Shown: positions 1 to 8,277 of the stretch, one piece after another
Layout of the letters: the number at the start of each line of letters is the position of its first letter
Numbering within the stretch: position 1 is the first letter of the stretch
Assembly (NCBI RefSeq): GCF_000424285.1
Contig: NZ_AUJP01000009.1
Span: 1-64,000 of the forward strand
Direction of reading: 5' to 3'
DNA: 64,000 nucleotides
Source: Butyrivibrio sp. MB2005
GTDB lineage: Bacteria > Bacillota > Clostridia > Lachnospirales > Lachnospiraceae
Position numbers and translations under genes: made by a program
The notes under the pieces: generated by a model
Databases searched by the model: none
Seen by the model: the letters and a program-made list of their open reading frames with translations, nothing else
What the model was told of the DNA's origin: nothing

Positions 1-244
1 CTCTTAGTGAAATATATCCTTCACTCATAAAACCGAATAGTACGGTCTTCAACATTTTGACTGGATTATATCTGATTCTGCCAAGCTTATGCTCTGGCAC
101 ATTTTTCAGATACTTCTCAAGATTCATACCTCCCACGAGTTCGTCAAAAGTAAAAACCGGATCACAGATATCCAAACAATCTGAAATAAAAAATGGTAAA
201 ACGCCCTGATTTATAGTATTATAAGAATTGGTTTGATTGTTCAT
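1..244 (-). mobile_element. IS1182-like transposase, N-terminal part, cut by window edge
   Basis: An open frame starts at an ATG at 242-244 and runs off the left edge after 81 codons. The encoded N-terminus contains the segments CDPVFTFDEL, RYNPVKMLKTVLFGFM and EGYISLR, which resemble the start of IS1182-type DDE transposases. Only the N-terminal region is visible, so whether the element is intact cannot be judged. The gene would be transcribed out of the window, and the hairpin just upstream (258-313) fits an insertion-sequence end or a read-through barrier. Confidence 0.7.
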
Positions 245-257
245 GGTAATATTTTAC

Positions 258-313
258 CATGAAAAAAGAGAAGTAATCGGCTGTTTCCAGCTATTACTTC
301 TCTTTTTTTCATG
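258..313. repeat. 20-bp inverted repeat (hairpin) at the IS boundary
   Basis: The left arm at 258-277 (CATGAAAAAAGAGAAGTAAT) pairs with the right arm at 293-313, with one bulged T and a loop of about 15 nt. A smaller palindrome, ATGGTAAT/ATTTTACCAT, lies directly left of it. The position just upstream of a transposase start fits either the terminal inverted repeat region of the element or a terminator that blocks transcription into the transposase. Confidence 0.6.
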
Positions 314-346
314 GGCTTATTATTTCACAGCCCCTTATTTTTTGCT

Positions 347-799
347 TTAAACCGGATTTTCCTTGATATATTCATCAAGTATCTCTGCCGCATCTCCGAT
401 TATCTCGGCGCAGGGACGCTTTTTATAGTATTCCTGAGTTCTTGCTTCAGGAGTTGGAACATCATGCTTTACGCTAAGTCCAAGCATGTCTCGGCAGACG
501 ATGCTGCCGTGTTTTTCCTCAAATCTTCTCGCCAGTTCCTGAATTCTTGCATAATGATCAGCCTTCACTTCACCGGTTTCCGGACCGTCATATCCGTATA
601 AAAGGCCGGTAACCATGAACATTCCGCTGACGCTGCCACACACTTCACGAAGTCTTCCCATACCGCCTCCAAAGGATGACGCCATCTTGGAAAGTGTGGA
701 TTCATCAATAGGAAGTAAATCCTTAAAAGCCAGTACAATAGACTGGGAACAGTTATATCCATTCAGGAAATTGGCCATTGCTATCTCTCTTCTTGTCAT
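347..799 (-). CDS. C_GCAxxG_C_C family protein
   Basis: This 150-residue soluble protein carries the scattered cysteines that define the C_GCAxxG_C_C family: YNCSQSI near residue 18, the FGGGMGRLREVCGSVSG block near residues 43-59, IVCRDMLG near residue 100 and RPCAEII near residue 128. The family is presumed to bind a metal or take part in redox chemistry, but no reaction is established. The start follows a GGAG eight to nine bases upstream. It stands alone, divergent from the GH8 gene, so its context does not reveal a role. Family membership is fairly certain; function is unknown. Confidence 0.8.
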   Translation of the reverse strand: MTRREIAMANFLNGYNCSQSIVLAFKDLLPIDESTLSKMASSFGGGMGRLREVCGSVSGMFMVTGLLYGYDGPETGEVKADHYARIQELARRFEEKHGSIVCRDMLGLSVKHDVPTPEARTQEYYKKRPCAEIIGDAAEILDEYIKENPV

Positions 800-1030
800 T
801 ACATATCACTCCAAAATCATTTTCTTTTTCATTCTATCATAGGAAAGTCCCCTTGTTTAGAGATAATGGAACATCTATAGGGCAAGAATAAGAGTAATCT
901 GCGCAATAAATAGCAAGAAAGATTATATTAAATCGTGCAGAATAATTGTACAAAATATTATTATGATTGACGTTTCTGCATTCTATCATGGCGAAACGAG
1001 TCGAAATACAAGCTTTTACAGAGGTGAAAA

Positions 1031-2185
1031 ATGAGCGCATACAAGACTGGTGTTTACAGAAATATTTTTAAAGAAATCGGAAAAACCGAAGAAGAAATCG
1101 ATGTAAAAATAAAAGAGGCCGTTCAGACCTTTTTCTATGATGAGGAAGAACGAATTTACCACACAGCAGGTGATGATATGGGATATCTCACCGACACGGG
1201 AAATGATGATGCCAGAACTGAAGGCATGTCCTATGGCATGATGATTTGTGTTCAGCTGGATATGAAGGAAGAATTCGATAGGATATGGAAATGGTCCAAG
1301 ACCTATATGTATCTTGATGAAGGTGAAAACGAAGGCTATTTTGCATGGTCCTGTCAGACTGACGGAAAAAAGAATGCCTACGGCCCCGCTCCCGATGGAG
1401 AAGAATTCTACGCCATGGCTCTGTTTTTCGCATCCCACAGATGGGGTGACGGCGAAGGCATCTTCAATTACAGTCAGCAGGCGAAAGATATCCTGAAAGC
1501 CTGCCTCCATAAAGGCGAAAACGGAAGAACCGGCGCGCCCATGTGGAACAGAGAAAATCATCAGATTCTGTTCGTTCCCGGATGCCCGCATACAGATCCT
1601 TCCTACCACCTTCCCCATTTCTATGAGCTTTTTGCAGAATGGACAAACGAGGAGGATAGAGAATTCTTTGCAAAGGCAGCTGAAGTAAGCAGAGAATTCC
1701 TTGTAACAACCTGCCACGAAAAAACAGGTCTTAATCCCGAATATGCCAACTTTGACGGAAGCCCTATGGACAAGGTTCTACCCTGGGGACAGTTTGGCGA
1801 CTTCTTCAGCGATGCCTACAGAACTGCAGCAAATATCGGCCTCGACGCTGAATGGTTTGGAAAAGACAAGGGACATTATGACATTCCTCTTAGAATGATG
1901 AGGTTTTTTGGAACCGATCTCGAGGCAGTAAGATGTGCCTACAAGGTTGATGGAACGCCACTTGAAAGGCCTGTCCTCCACCCTCTTGGACTTTTATCAA
2001 CAATCGCCCAAAGTGCCCTGGCAATTCCCTACAGCGACGATGCTGAGAGCGATTTTGCAGAAGCTAAAAAGTGGGTTGAATGGTTTTGGAACCAGCCCCT
2101 TCGCAAAGGTGTCAGAAGATACTACGACAACTGTCTTTACATGTTCGCACTGCTGGCACTTTCAGGAAAATACAGGATTTGGTAA
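1031..2185 (+). CDS. GH8 reducing-end xylose-releasing exo-oligoxylanase
   Basis: This 384-residue protein belongs to glycoside hydrolase family 8. The segment ARTEGMSYGM places the general acid at Glu64, and FFSDAYRTAANIG places the base at Asp261, close to the Glu70/Asp263 pair of the Bacillus halodurans enzyme Rex. There is no signal peptide and the length matches Rex, so the enzyme should act in the cytoplasm and remove xylose from the reducing end of imported xylo-oligosaccharides. AGAGGTG lies just before the ATG. It converges on the GH31 gene and lies beside an oligosaccharide importer, which fits use of imported plant glycans. Other GH8 activities (endoglucanase, chitosanase) are less likely given the close Rex pattern. 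Confidence 0.85.
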   Translation: MSAYKTGVYRNIFKEIGKTEEEIDVKIKEAVQTFFYDEEERIYHTAGDDMGYLTDTGNDDARTEGMSYGMMICVQLDMKEEFDRIWKWSKTYMYLDEGENEGYFAWSCQTDGKKNAYGPAPDGEEFYAMALFFASHRWGDGEGIFNYSQQAKDILKACLHKGENGRTGAPMWNRENHQILFVPGCPHTDPSYHLPHFYELFAEWTNEEDREFFAKAAEVSREFLVTTCHEKTGLNPEYANFDGSPMDKVLPWGQFGDFFSDAYRTAANIGLDAEWFGKDKGHYDIPLRMMRFFGTDLEAVRCAYKVDGTPLERPVLHPLGLLSTIAQSALAIPYSDDAESDFAEAKKWVEWFWNQPLRKGVRRYYDNCLYMFALLALSGKYRIW

Positions 2186-2200
2186 AAAGGAAAGCCATAT

Positions 2201-2252
2201 CCCCTTAAGAAGACTCCGGAAATATCCATCAAAGTCTCTCAAGGGGAGTTTT
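2201..2252. terminator. Bidirectional terminator between GH8 and GH31 genes
   Basis: CCCCTTAAGAAGACT (2201-2215) pairs imperfectly with AGTCTCTCAAGGGG (2233-2246), followed by GTTTTG on the plus strand. The hairpin sits between two convergent genes. Confidence 0.6.
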
Positions 2253-2278
2253 GTCATATTTTTCCTGATGCGATAAAC

Positions 2279-4618
2279 TTACGCAATTATTTCAAGCAAT
2301 GCGTCCTTCAGGTTTTCCTTTACATCAAGGGATCTGATGTAGGCTGTCTTGTCGAGATTCTCATCCTGAAGCTTCTTGTAAAGAACTTCCTTCAGATCAT
2401 AGCTGATTTCGCATCTCTTAAGAAGTCTGTAAAGCTCATCAACTCTATGCATTCCGGAAAGACAAACATTCTCGATAACAATAGTAGTCTTCTCGCCTGA
2501 ATTGTAGGTGATACCTGCAATGTGAGCCTGTCTGCGTACAGAATCATAACAAACCTCACCTGTGCCGCTAACACAAGCACCCTCTTCCACTCCGCAGAGA
2601 ACAAGGCTGATTTGTCTCTTAGCAGGTACAAGCTCGGTATTTCCTGTTGCAGGATAAATCTCTACTGTAAGTTTCTTTGAAGCTGCATCGTATTTCTGAG
2701 TAATCTTAGTTAAAGCTCCAACACCATCTGCATAAGCATTGCTTATTCCATCATCCTCAAACAGCTCATATTCGCCGTCAGCGCCAACGCCAAGGTAAAT
2801 ATCAAGGGCTTCGGGACACTTATTAATATCCTCTGAAGCTTCGCTGTCCATGGGCACGATTCCACCTTCTTTTATGAGCACAGGAATGTTCTCGATGGGA
2901 CGATAGAGGTTACGAATTTCTTCACCCTCATAGATATTGCCACCCATAATATCGATCCATCTGCCCTTAGGAATGAAGGCATGAACATGAGCCATCTGAA
3001 GCTCAGAATCAAGCTTTTCTGTAATAGGGAAGGCAATCATCTCAGAACCGAAATAGTAACCGTTTCTGGACTCATAAGCACCCTGAACATCAGGTGAATC
3101 ATAGTACAAAGGTCTGATTACAGGCACATCCTTATTCCATGCTTTATAACCCTCAGTATAGAGGTAAGGCACCATCCTATGGCGAAGTCTCATGTAATCA
3201 TCAACCACTGATCTCATGGGCTGCGGAAGATTCCAGGGCTCTTTAAAGAAGAATGGATTACTTGAGCTGTGCAGTCTCATAATAGGTGAGAAAACACCAA
3301 ACTGAACCCATCTGCAGGTTCTCTCCGTATCCTCTTCTCCGTGCATGTGGCCACCGATATCGTGACTCCACCAACCGTAACCTACATTGGATGCGGTAGA
3401 AGTAAAGAAAGGCTGCACATTAAGGCTTGTCCATGTGGCATAGGCATCACCGGAAAAACCTATAGGATATCTGTGGCTTCCTACTCCTGCATATCTTGAG
3501 AAAATCATGGCTCTCTTGCCGCGACGAAGCTGATCAAGATAATGATAGTGGTTCAAAATCCAAAGGGGATCCACATTACCCTGACGGGCTTTAGTGCCCT
3601 GTTGCCAGTCAATCCACCAGAAATCTACGCCGTCATCCTCATAGGGATGCATTACTTCTTCAAAATAGGTATCAACGAATTTGGGATCCATCAGATCAAA
3701 GCTGACAGCCTCCTCATTCTCCATATCAACACCCATTCTCTTTGCTACTCTCTCATAGCACTCCTCAAAACCTCTGATTCCGTCAGCGGGATGGAGATTC
3801 AGTGTGATAGCTTTTCCACGCTCTTTAAGTGTTTTTAAAAATCTTCTGTAATCCGGGAAATACTCCTTATTCCAGGTATATCCGGTCCAGCCTGTACCAT
3901 ACTTCTCATCGATTTCGGTAAGGTGCCAGTCCATATCGATAACTGCAACAGAAATCGGAACCTTCTCCTCAACGAATTTATCCATCAGTGCCAGGTAGCT
4001 CTCTTCTGTGTACTTTTCATATTTGCTCCACCAGTTACCAAGGGCGTATCTGGGGATCATGGGAGTCTTGCCGCAAAGATAATAGAAATCCTTGAGGGTA
4101 CGGTAATAGTCATTACCATAGCCAAAGAAATATACATCCTCCTCAGGGTACTCCCTATCCTTAATCTCTTCTCCTTCAAGCTCGCAGCTGTCACCATCCA
4201 TAAACCACGCGTATCCGTCTCTGGAAATAAGTCCATTGCCGTAAAGAATGATACCGTTGGTCTCATCGAGGGTTCTGACTGTTCCCTTAAGATTTCGTCC
4301 GACCTCGCCGTAATGCCATGTCACCTTCTCCTCGAGGAGCTCAATTGAAAGGCCCATAGAGGTAAAGAATTTCTTGTCATAGGTGACCTTAAGTCTTGCG
4401 GTTTTGAAAACAAGCCTTTCGTCAGTATCCTCAAGGATCTCAAAATCCACCTTGGGAAAATCTCTGTTTAAAACGGTCTGAGTTGCATTGTCTGTGAAGT
4501 GTCCGTCTTTTTCATATTCAAGACGGAGCAGGCTATCCGTCAGTAAACTGATTCGATAACCTGCTCCCTGAATAATATTCTCCTGCGGACAAATTGCACC
4601 TAATTTGAATGTCTGCAT
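2279..4618 (-). CDS. GH31 alpha-glycosidase (alpha-glucosidase or alpha-xylosidase)
   Basis: A 779-residue family 31 glycoside hydrolase without a signal peptide, so cytoplasmic. The N-terminal beta-sandwich covers about residues 1-185. The (beta/alpha)8 barrel follows, with IDMDWH near 227-232, the nucleophile Asp337 in WWIDWQQG and the acid/base Asp391 in GFSGDAY. Beta domains follow to the end. The DIGGH motif supports an exo-alpha-glycosidase. Substrate cannot be fixed by eye: alpha-glucoside and alpha-xyloside are both possible, and the GH8 neighbour leans slightly to xylan or xyloglucan fragments. It is the last gene of the importer operon, 20 bases after the binding-protein gene. Confidence 0.8.
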   Translation of the reverse strand: MQTFKLGAICPQENIIQGAGYRISLLTDSLLRLEYEKDGHFTDNATQTVLNRDFPKVDFEILEDTDERLVFKTARLKVTYDKKFFTSMGLSIELLEEKVTWHYGEVGRNLKGTVRTLDETNGIILYGNGLISRDGYAWFMDGDSCELEGEEIKDREYPEEDVYFFGYGNDYYRTLKDFYYLCGKTPMIPRYALGNWWSKYEKYTEESYLALMDKFVEEKVPISVAVIDMDWHLTEIDEKYGTGWTGYTWNKEYFPDYRRFLKTLKERGKAITLNLHPADGIRGFEECYERVAKRMGVDMENEEAVSFDLMDPKFVDTYFEEVMHPYEDDGVDFWWIDWQQGTKARQGNVDPLWILNHYHYLDQLRRGKRAMIFSRYAGVGSHRYPIGFSGDAYATWTSLNVQPFFTSTASNVGYGWWSHDIGGHMHGEEDTERTCRWVQFGVFSPIMRLHSSSNPFFFKEPWNLPQPMRSVVDDYMRLRHRMVPYLYTEGYKAWNKDVPVIRPLYYDSPDVQGAYESRNGYYFGSEMIAFPITEKLDSELQMAHVHAFIPKGRWIDIMGGNIYEGEEIRNLYRPIENIPVLIKEGGIVPMDSEASEDINKCPEALDIYLGVGADGEYELFEDDGISNAYADGVGALTKITQKYDAASKKLTVEIYPATGNTELVPAKRQISLVLCGVEEGACVSGTGEVCYDSVRRQAHIAGITYNSGEKTTIVIENVCLSGMHRVDELYRLLKRCEISYDLKEVLYKKLQDENLDKTAYIRSLDVKENLKDALLEIIA

Positions 4619-4638
4619 TTTAGATATCCTTTTCTGTC

Positions 4639-6246
4639 TTATTTGTTGGCCTGATATGTGCTATAGGCATCCTGCTGTATCTGAATGAAATCATTATAAC
4701 CCATAGCTTCAAGGGTTCCAATATAATCATTCCACTGCTCATCTACTCCGCCTTCTGTTACCCATGTAGCCTGTGTAGCTGTTACATAAGCATCGATATC
4801 TGTGGAAAGAGTAGCCAGTGTGTTCAGCTGATCAGTTGTGTAACTTACGTTAGGATAAGCTTCCTTAGCGTACTTTCCAAGTTCCTTATCAAGTGCAAGC
4901 TTGGAAGCATCACCGTTCTCAGCTGCGTATGAAACCTTATCGTTAAATCCTTCAGCTACATACTTGGGACCAAAGTCACGAACTGATTGGATCCATGCAA
5001 ATGTATCAGCTGAGTTGCCATCCTGAGGCTCAAGAACTGTATAAGTTCCGTCTTCTTCCTTCTCAACACCGATACCAAATGATCCGTAGAAGTTCTGGAT
5101 TGAAGCATCCTCTGTGTAGAACTTGTCGATCCATGCAAGAAGGGGACCGGGATTCTCACACTTGCTTGTCACTACGAACTCATATCTTGAGTAGTTCATG
5201 TGCTCAGGATCTGAAGATACATACTGATTGCCATCGGGACCTGCAAGAGCGGGAAGAGCCACATACTCTCCTGCGTTTGCACCGAAGGTTGAATCTGCTG
5301 TCCATCCGGGTGCAGCACCAACGATAGGTGTCTCATTCATGAGCTTGGCATCACGCATTGAGGAATCCTCTGTGAAAAGCTCGGGATCGATAAGACCGTT
5401 TACATAGCAGTCGTGCATCCACTCAATACCTGCCTTGTACTCCTCAGATGTAGGAATGTAAACCGGTGAGCCATCCTTAACTGTCATCATGTATGTTCCG
5501 TCAGCACCAATTGTTGTTCCAAAGGGCAGGCAGAAGAACATAACTGAATCAGCATAGCCCTGTCCGAAAGGAATCTCATCTGACGGATCGCCGTTGCCGT
5601 TTGCATCATTGTCTCTGAATGCAGCAAGACAATCCTCGAATTCCTTATATGTTGTAGGAACTTCAAGACCAAGGTTATCAAGCCATGTCTTGTTGATGAA
5701 CATCTGGTTACTTACTGTAGGTCTGCAGGGCTTCTTGGAAGGAAGACCATAGATGTGACCATCAGCAGATGTTGCAAGAGCCTTCATTGTAGGATCTGAC
5801 TCCATAACAGCCTTGAAGTTAGGCATGTACTCATCAATGTAGTCATCAAGTGCGATGAATGAGCCTGTATTTGTCAAAATATCTGACTCTGAAAAACAGA
5901 TTGATCCAAGGAATGCATCCGGAAGATCGCCGCCTGCAAGAAGAACTGCCTTCTTGTCAGCCCAGTCTGAATTAAGGATTGTATCCCAGGAAAGGCTGAT
6001 TCCTGCTTCTTTTGCAGCCTCATCCGGAAAACCTGTGTGATAATCTTCGCCCCAGTCTGCCCATCTGACTGTTGCTACTCTGTAACCACCCTCTGCAGCC
6101 TTATCATCTGCTTCTCCTGCAGATGCAGCCACAGGTGTTTCTCCGTCATTTACTTCTGTTGTCTGAGTTGATGCACCGCCACCACAAGCGGTAAGTGTCA
6201 GTGAGAGCGCCATAGCGCCGGCAAATAAACCATACTTTTTGTGCAT
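4639..6246 (-). CDS. Oligosaccharide ABC transporter substrate-binding lipoprotein
   Basis: A 535-residue LplA-type extracellular solute-binding protein. The signal peptide ends in a lipobox (LTLTAC, lipidated Cys21) followed by a Gly/Ser/Thr-rich tether, so the protein is anchored on the outer face of the membrane. The ATG at 6246 is chosen because AGAAGGAG lies seven bases upstream; the ATG six bases earlier is too close to it. The following genes are two LplB/LplC-type permeases transcribed in the order lplB, lplC, binding protein, GH31. No ATPase gene is present, as usual for this class, which shares an MsmX-like ATPase encoded elsewhere. Confidence 0.85.
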   Translation of the reverse strand: MHKKYGLFAGAMALSLTLTACGGGASTQTTEVNDGETPVAASAGEADDKAAEGGYRVATVRWADWGEDYHTGFPDEAAKEAGISLSWDTILNSDWADKKAVLLAGGDLPDAFLGSICFSESDILTNTGSFIALDDYIDEYMPNFKAVMESDPTMKALATSADGHIYGLPSKKPCRPTVSNQMFINKTWLDNLGLEVPTTYKEFEDCLAAFRDNDANGNGDPSDEIPFGQGYADSVMFFCLPFGTTIGADGTYMMTVKDGSPVYIPTSEEYKAGIEWMHDCYVNGLIDPELFTEDSSMRDAKLMNETPIVGAAPGWTADSTFGANAGEYVALPALAGPDGNQYVSSDPEHMNYSRYEFVVTSKCENPGPLLAWIDKFYTEDASIQNFYGSFGIGVEKEEDGTYTVLEPQDGNSADTFAWIQSVRDFGPKYVAEGFNDKVSYAAENGDASKLALDKELGKYAKEAYPNVSYTTDQLNTLATLSTDIDAYVTATQATWVTEGGVDEQWNDYIGTLEAMGYNDFIQIQQDAYSTYQANK

Positions 6247-6285
6247 TTTCATACTCCTTCTCTCATAAAATATATTGTATACCAT

Positions 6286-7173
6286 TTATCCCTTCACTGC
6301 TCCTATCATGACACCCTGATTGAAATATTTTTGTAAGAATGGATAGAGCATCATTATCGGCAGTGTAGAAACCACTATTGAACCGTACTTCATCATGTCC
6401 GAGAGCTGTCTGAGCTCCTGTGCCATGGTTCCGGTTGCTGCTCCCAGAAGTGATTCATTAGCTATAAGAATTCTTCTGAGCAAAAGCTGCAGAGGAATAA
6501 GCTCCTCATTTTGCAGATAAATAAGTGCGTTGAACCAGGAATTCCAGTGTCCCACCGCTGTCCAAAGTCCCACTACCGCAATAACCGCTTTTGAGAGCGG
6601 TACTGCGAATTGCAGGAAGTACCTCATGGTGCTGCAGCCGTCTATCTGTGCTGCCTCCCACAAGGACTCAGGGAGAGAATTTTGAAAGAAAGTTCTTGCT
6701 ACTATTATGTTGTAAGTGGATACCGAAAATGGCAGAACCATAACCAGGAAAGTGTCAAGGAGTCCAAATTGTTTGACTATTAGGTAGGTTGGTATCAGTC
6801 CTCCATTTACAAACATTGGTATGATATAAAAGATGTTTATCCACTTTCTTCCCGGAAGGTCTTTTCGGGACATTGCATAGCCGGCTGTAATATTAACAAC
6901 AAGAGCAACCGAGGTGCCGACTATTGTATAAATAATGGTGTTCAAATAGCTTTTCCAGATCTGGCTCTGCTCGAAAAGCTTTTGGTATCCCCTTACATCA
7001 AATGTCTTAGGCCAAAGCCACACTTTTCCGCTGGCTACATCTGCAGGATTACTAAAAGATGCAATTATTACAAACCAGAGCGGATATATAACCATAATGA
7101 TCATCAGAACGGCGATCACGTGGAACACAATATTTACCACGGCATCCTGAGTTAATCTTTTTTTCTTAACCAT
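6286..7173 (-). CDS. Carbohydrate ABC transporter permease, LplC/YtcP type
   Basis: A 295-residue integral membrane protein with about six membrane segments. The permease-ATPase contact loop is ESLWEAAQIDGCSTMRYF near residues 170-190. Upstream ATGs exist, but the ATG at 7173 has GAGGAG nine bases upstream and gives the usual short KKKR cytoplasmic N-terminus. It would pair with the permease encoded just upstream and the LplA-type binding protein just downstream to import an oligosaccharide. Confidence 0.85.
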   Translation of the reverse strand: MVKKKRLTQDAVVNIVFHVIAVLMIIMVIYPLWFVIIASFSNPADVASGKVWLWPKTFDVRGYQKLFEQSQIWKSYLNTIIYTIVGTSVALVVNITAGYAMSRKDLPGRKWINIFYIIPMFVNGGLIPTYLIVKQFGLLDTFLVMVLPFSVSTYNIIVARTFFQNSLPESLWEAAQIDGCSTMRYFLQFAVPLSKAVIAVVGLWTAVGHWNSWFNALIYLQNEELIPLQLLLRRILIANESLLGAATGTMAQELRQLSDMMKYGSIVVSTLPIMMLYPFLQKYFNQGVMIGAVKG

Positions 7174-7228
7174 GAAAATAATCTCCTCAAATGATGTTCT
7201 GCTCTTTTTCATGCTTTCGCAGGATTAT

Positions 7229-8134
7229 TTAGAACAGACTGCTCTCTGTGAGCTTTCTCGACATCAGATTTACAAGCAAAAGTACTATCACGTTAACTAC
7301 CGTATTAAAAAGACCAATGGCGGTAGACAGGCTGTATTGCATACTCTGCATACCCATCTTGTAAACATAAGTCGAGATGATCTCGCTGCTCATGATGTTC
7401 TGTACATTCTGAAGAAGGAAAACCTTCTCAAAGCCTATTCCAAGGATGCTTCCTGCCCTGAGTATCAGCAGAACCATGGCTGTAGGAAGGATCATGGGTA
7501 TATCTATAAATCTGATTTTCTGAAGTGTACTTGCTCCGTCAACTGTGGCTGCCTCATAGTATGTGGGATCGATTCCCGCAAGGGCTGCAAGGTAGATAAT
7601 GCTGTCCCATCCAAGATGCTGCCAGATATCACTCCACACATACACATGCTTAAAACCTGTAGCACTTGCCATCAGATTTGGAAATTTTGCTCCGAAAAGA
7701 TTAAACAGGTTAGCAAAAAGTCCGCTTGAAGGTGACAGGAATATAAGTATCAGGCCACACATAACCATCGTTGAAATAAAATGAGGCAGATAGGTAATTA
7801 CCTGAAAAACCTTCTTGAACATTTTTGTTTTCATCTGATTACACATAAGCGCTAACAGAATCGGAAGAGGGAATCCAACAACGATACTGTAAAGGCTTAG
7901 TACCAATGTGTTTTTGATGGTCACTCCAAACTGATAGGATTTGAAGTACTGCATGAAGTTTTTAAAGCCTACAAATTTGCTCCCCAGTATTCCCAGTGCA
8001 GGCGAATAATCCTGAAAAGCAATCACAATTCCTATCATCGGCAGATATGCAAAACAAAATAGAAGAAGTGCCGATGGCAGGAGTAACAGATAAAGTTGGT
8101 AGTGTTTCTTTACGTTTCTTAACTTGTTTTTCAT
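7229..8134 (-). CDS. Carbohydrate ABC transporter permease, LplB/YteP type
   Basis: A 301-residue membrane protein with about six transmembrane segments and the coupling loop TYYEAATVDGASTLQKIRFIDIP. The ATG at 8134 is supported by AAAGGAG six bases upstream. It is the first gene of the importer operon and is divergent from the YesM-like kinase gene, with about 140 bases between the two starts that must contain both promoters. Control by the divergent YesM/YesN pair is likely from the arrangement alone. Confidence 0.85.
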   Translation of the reverse strand: MKNKLRNVKKHYQLYLLLLPSALLLFCFAYLPMIGIVIAFQDYSPALGILGSKFVGFKNFMQYFKSYQFGVTIKNTLVLSLYSIVVGFPLPILLALMCNQMKTKMFKKVFQVITYLPHFISTMVMCGLILIFLSPSSGLFANLFNLFGAKFPNLMASATGFKHVYVWSDIWQHLGWDSIIYLAALAGIDPTYYEAATVDGASTLQKIRFIDIPMILPTAMVLLILRAGSILGIGFEKVFLLQNVQNIMSSEIISTYVYKMGMQSMQYSLSTAIGLFNTVVNVIVLLLVNLMSRKLTESSLF

Positions 8135-8277
8135 TGTGCGCTCCTTTAGTTCATGAATCAGATGATAGGTTTTTTGAGTTTGTAAAAATAGCACATTTTG
8201 GTTCACTGCATAGCACTTTTTTGACAAGGTTTTTTAAAACTATAGATTGCACAATCTTTTCTTTATATAATGAATTC

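Noticed and set aside
8221..8226. A perfect TTGACA box before the YesM-like gene
   Set aside because: No -10 box lies at 16-18 bases; the nearest TATAAT is 39 bases downstream. It is not counted as a promoter.
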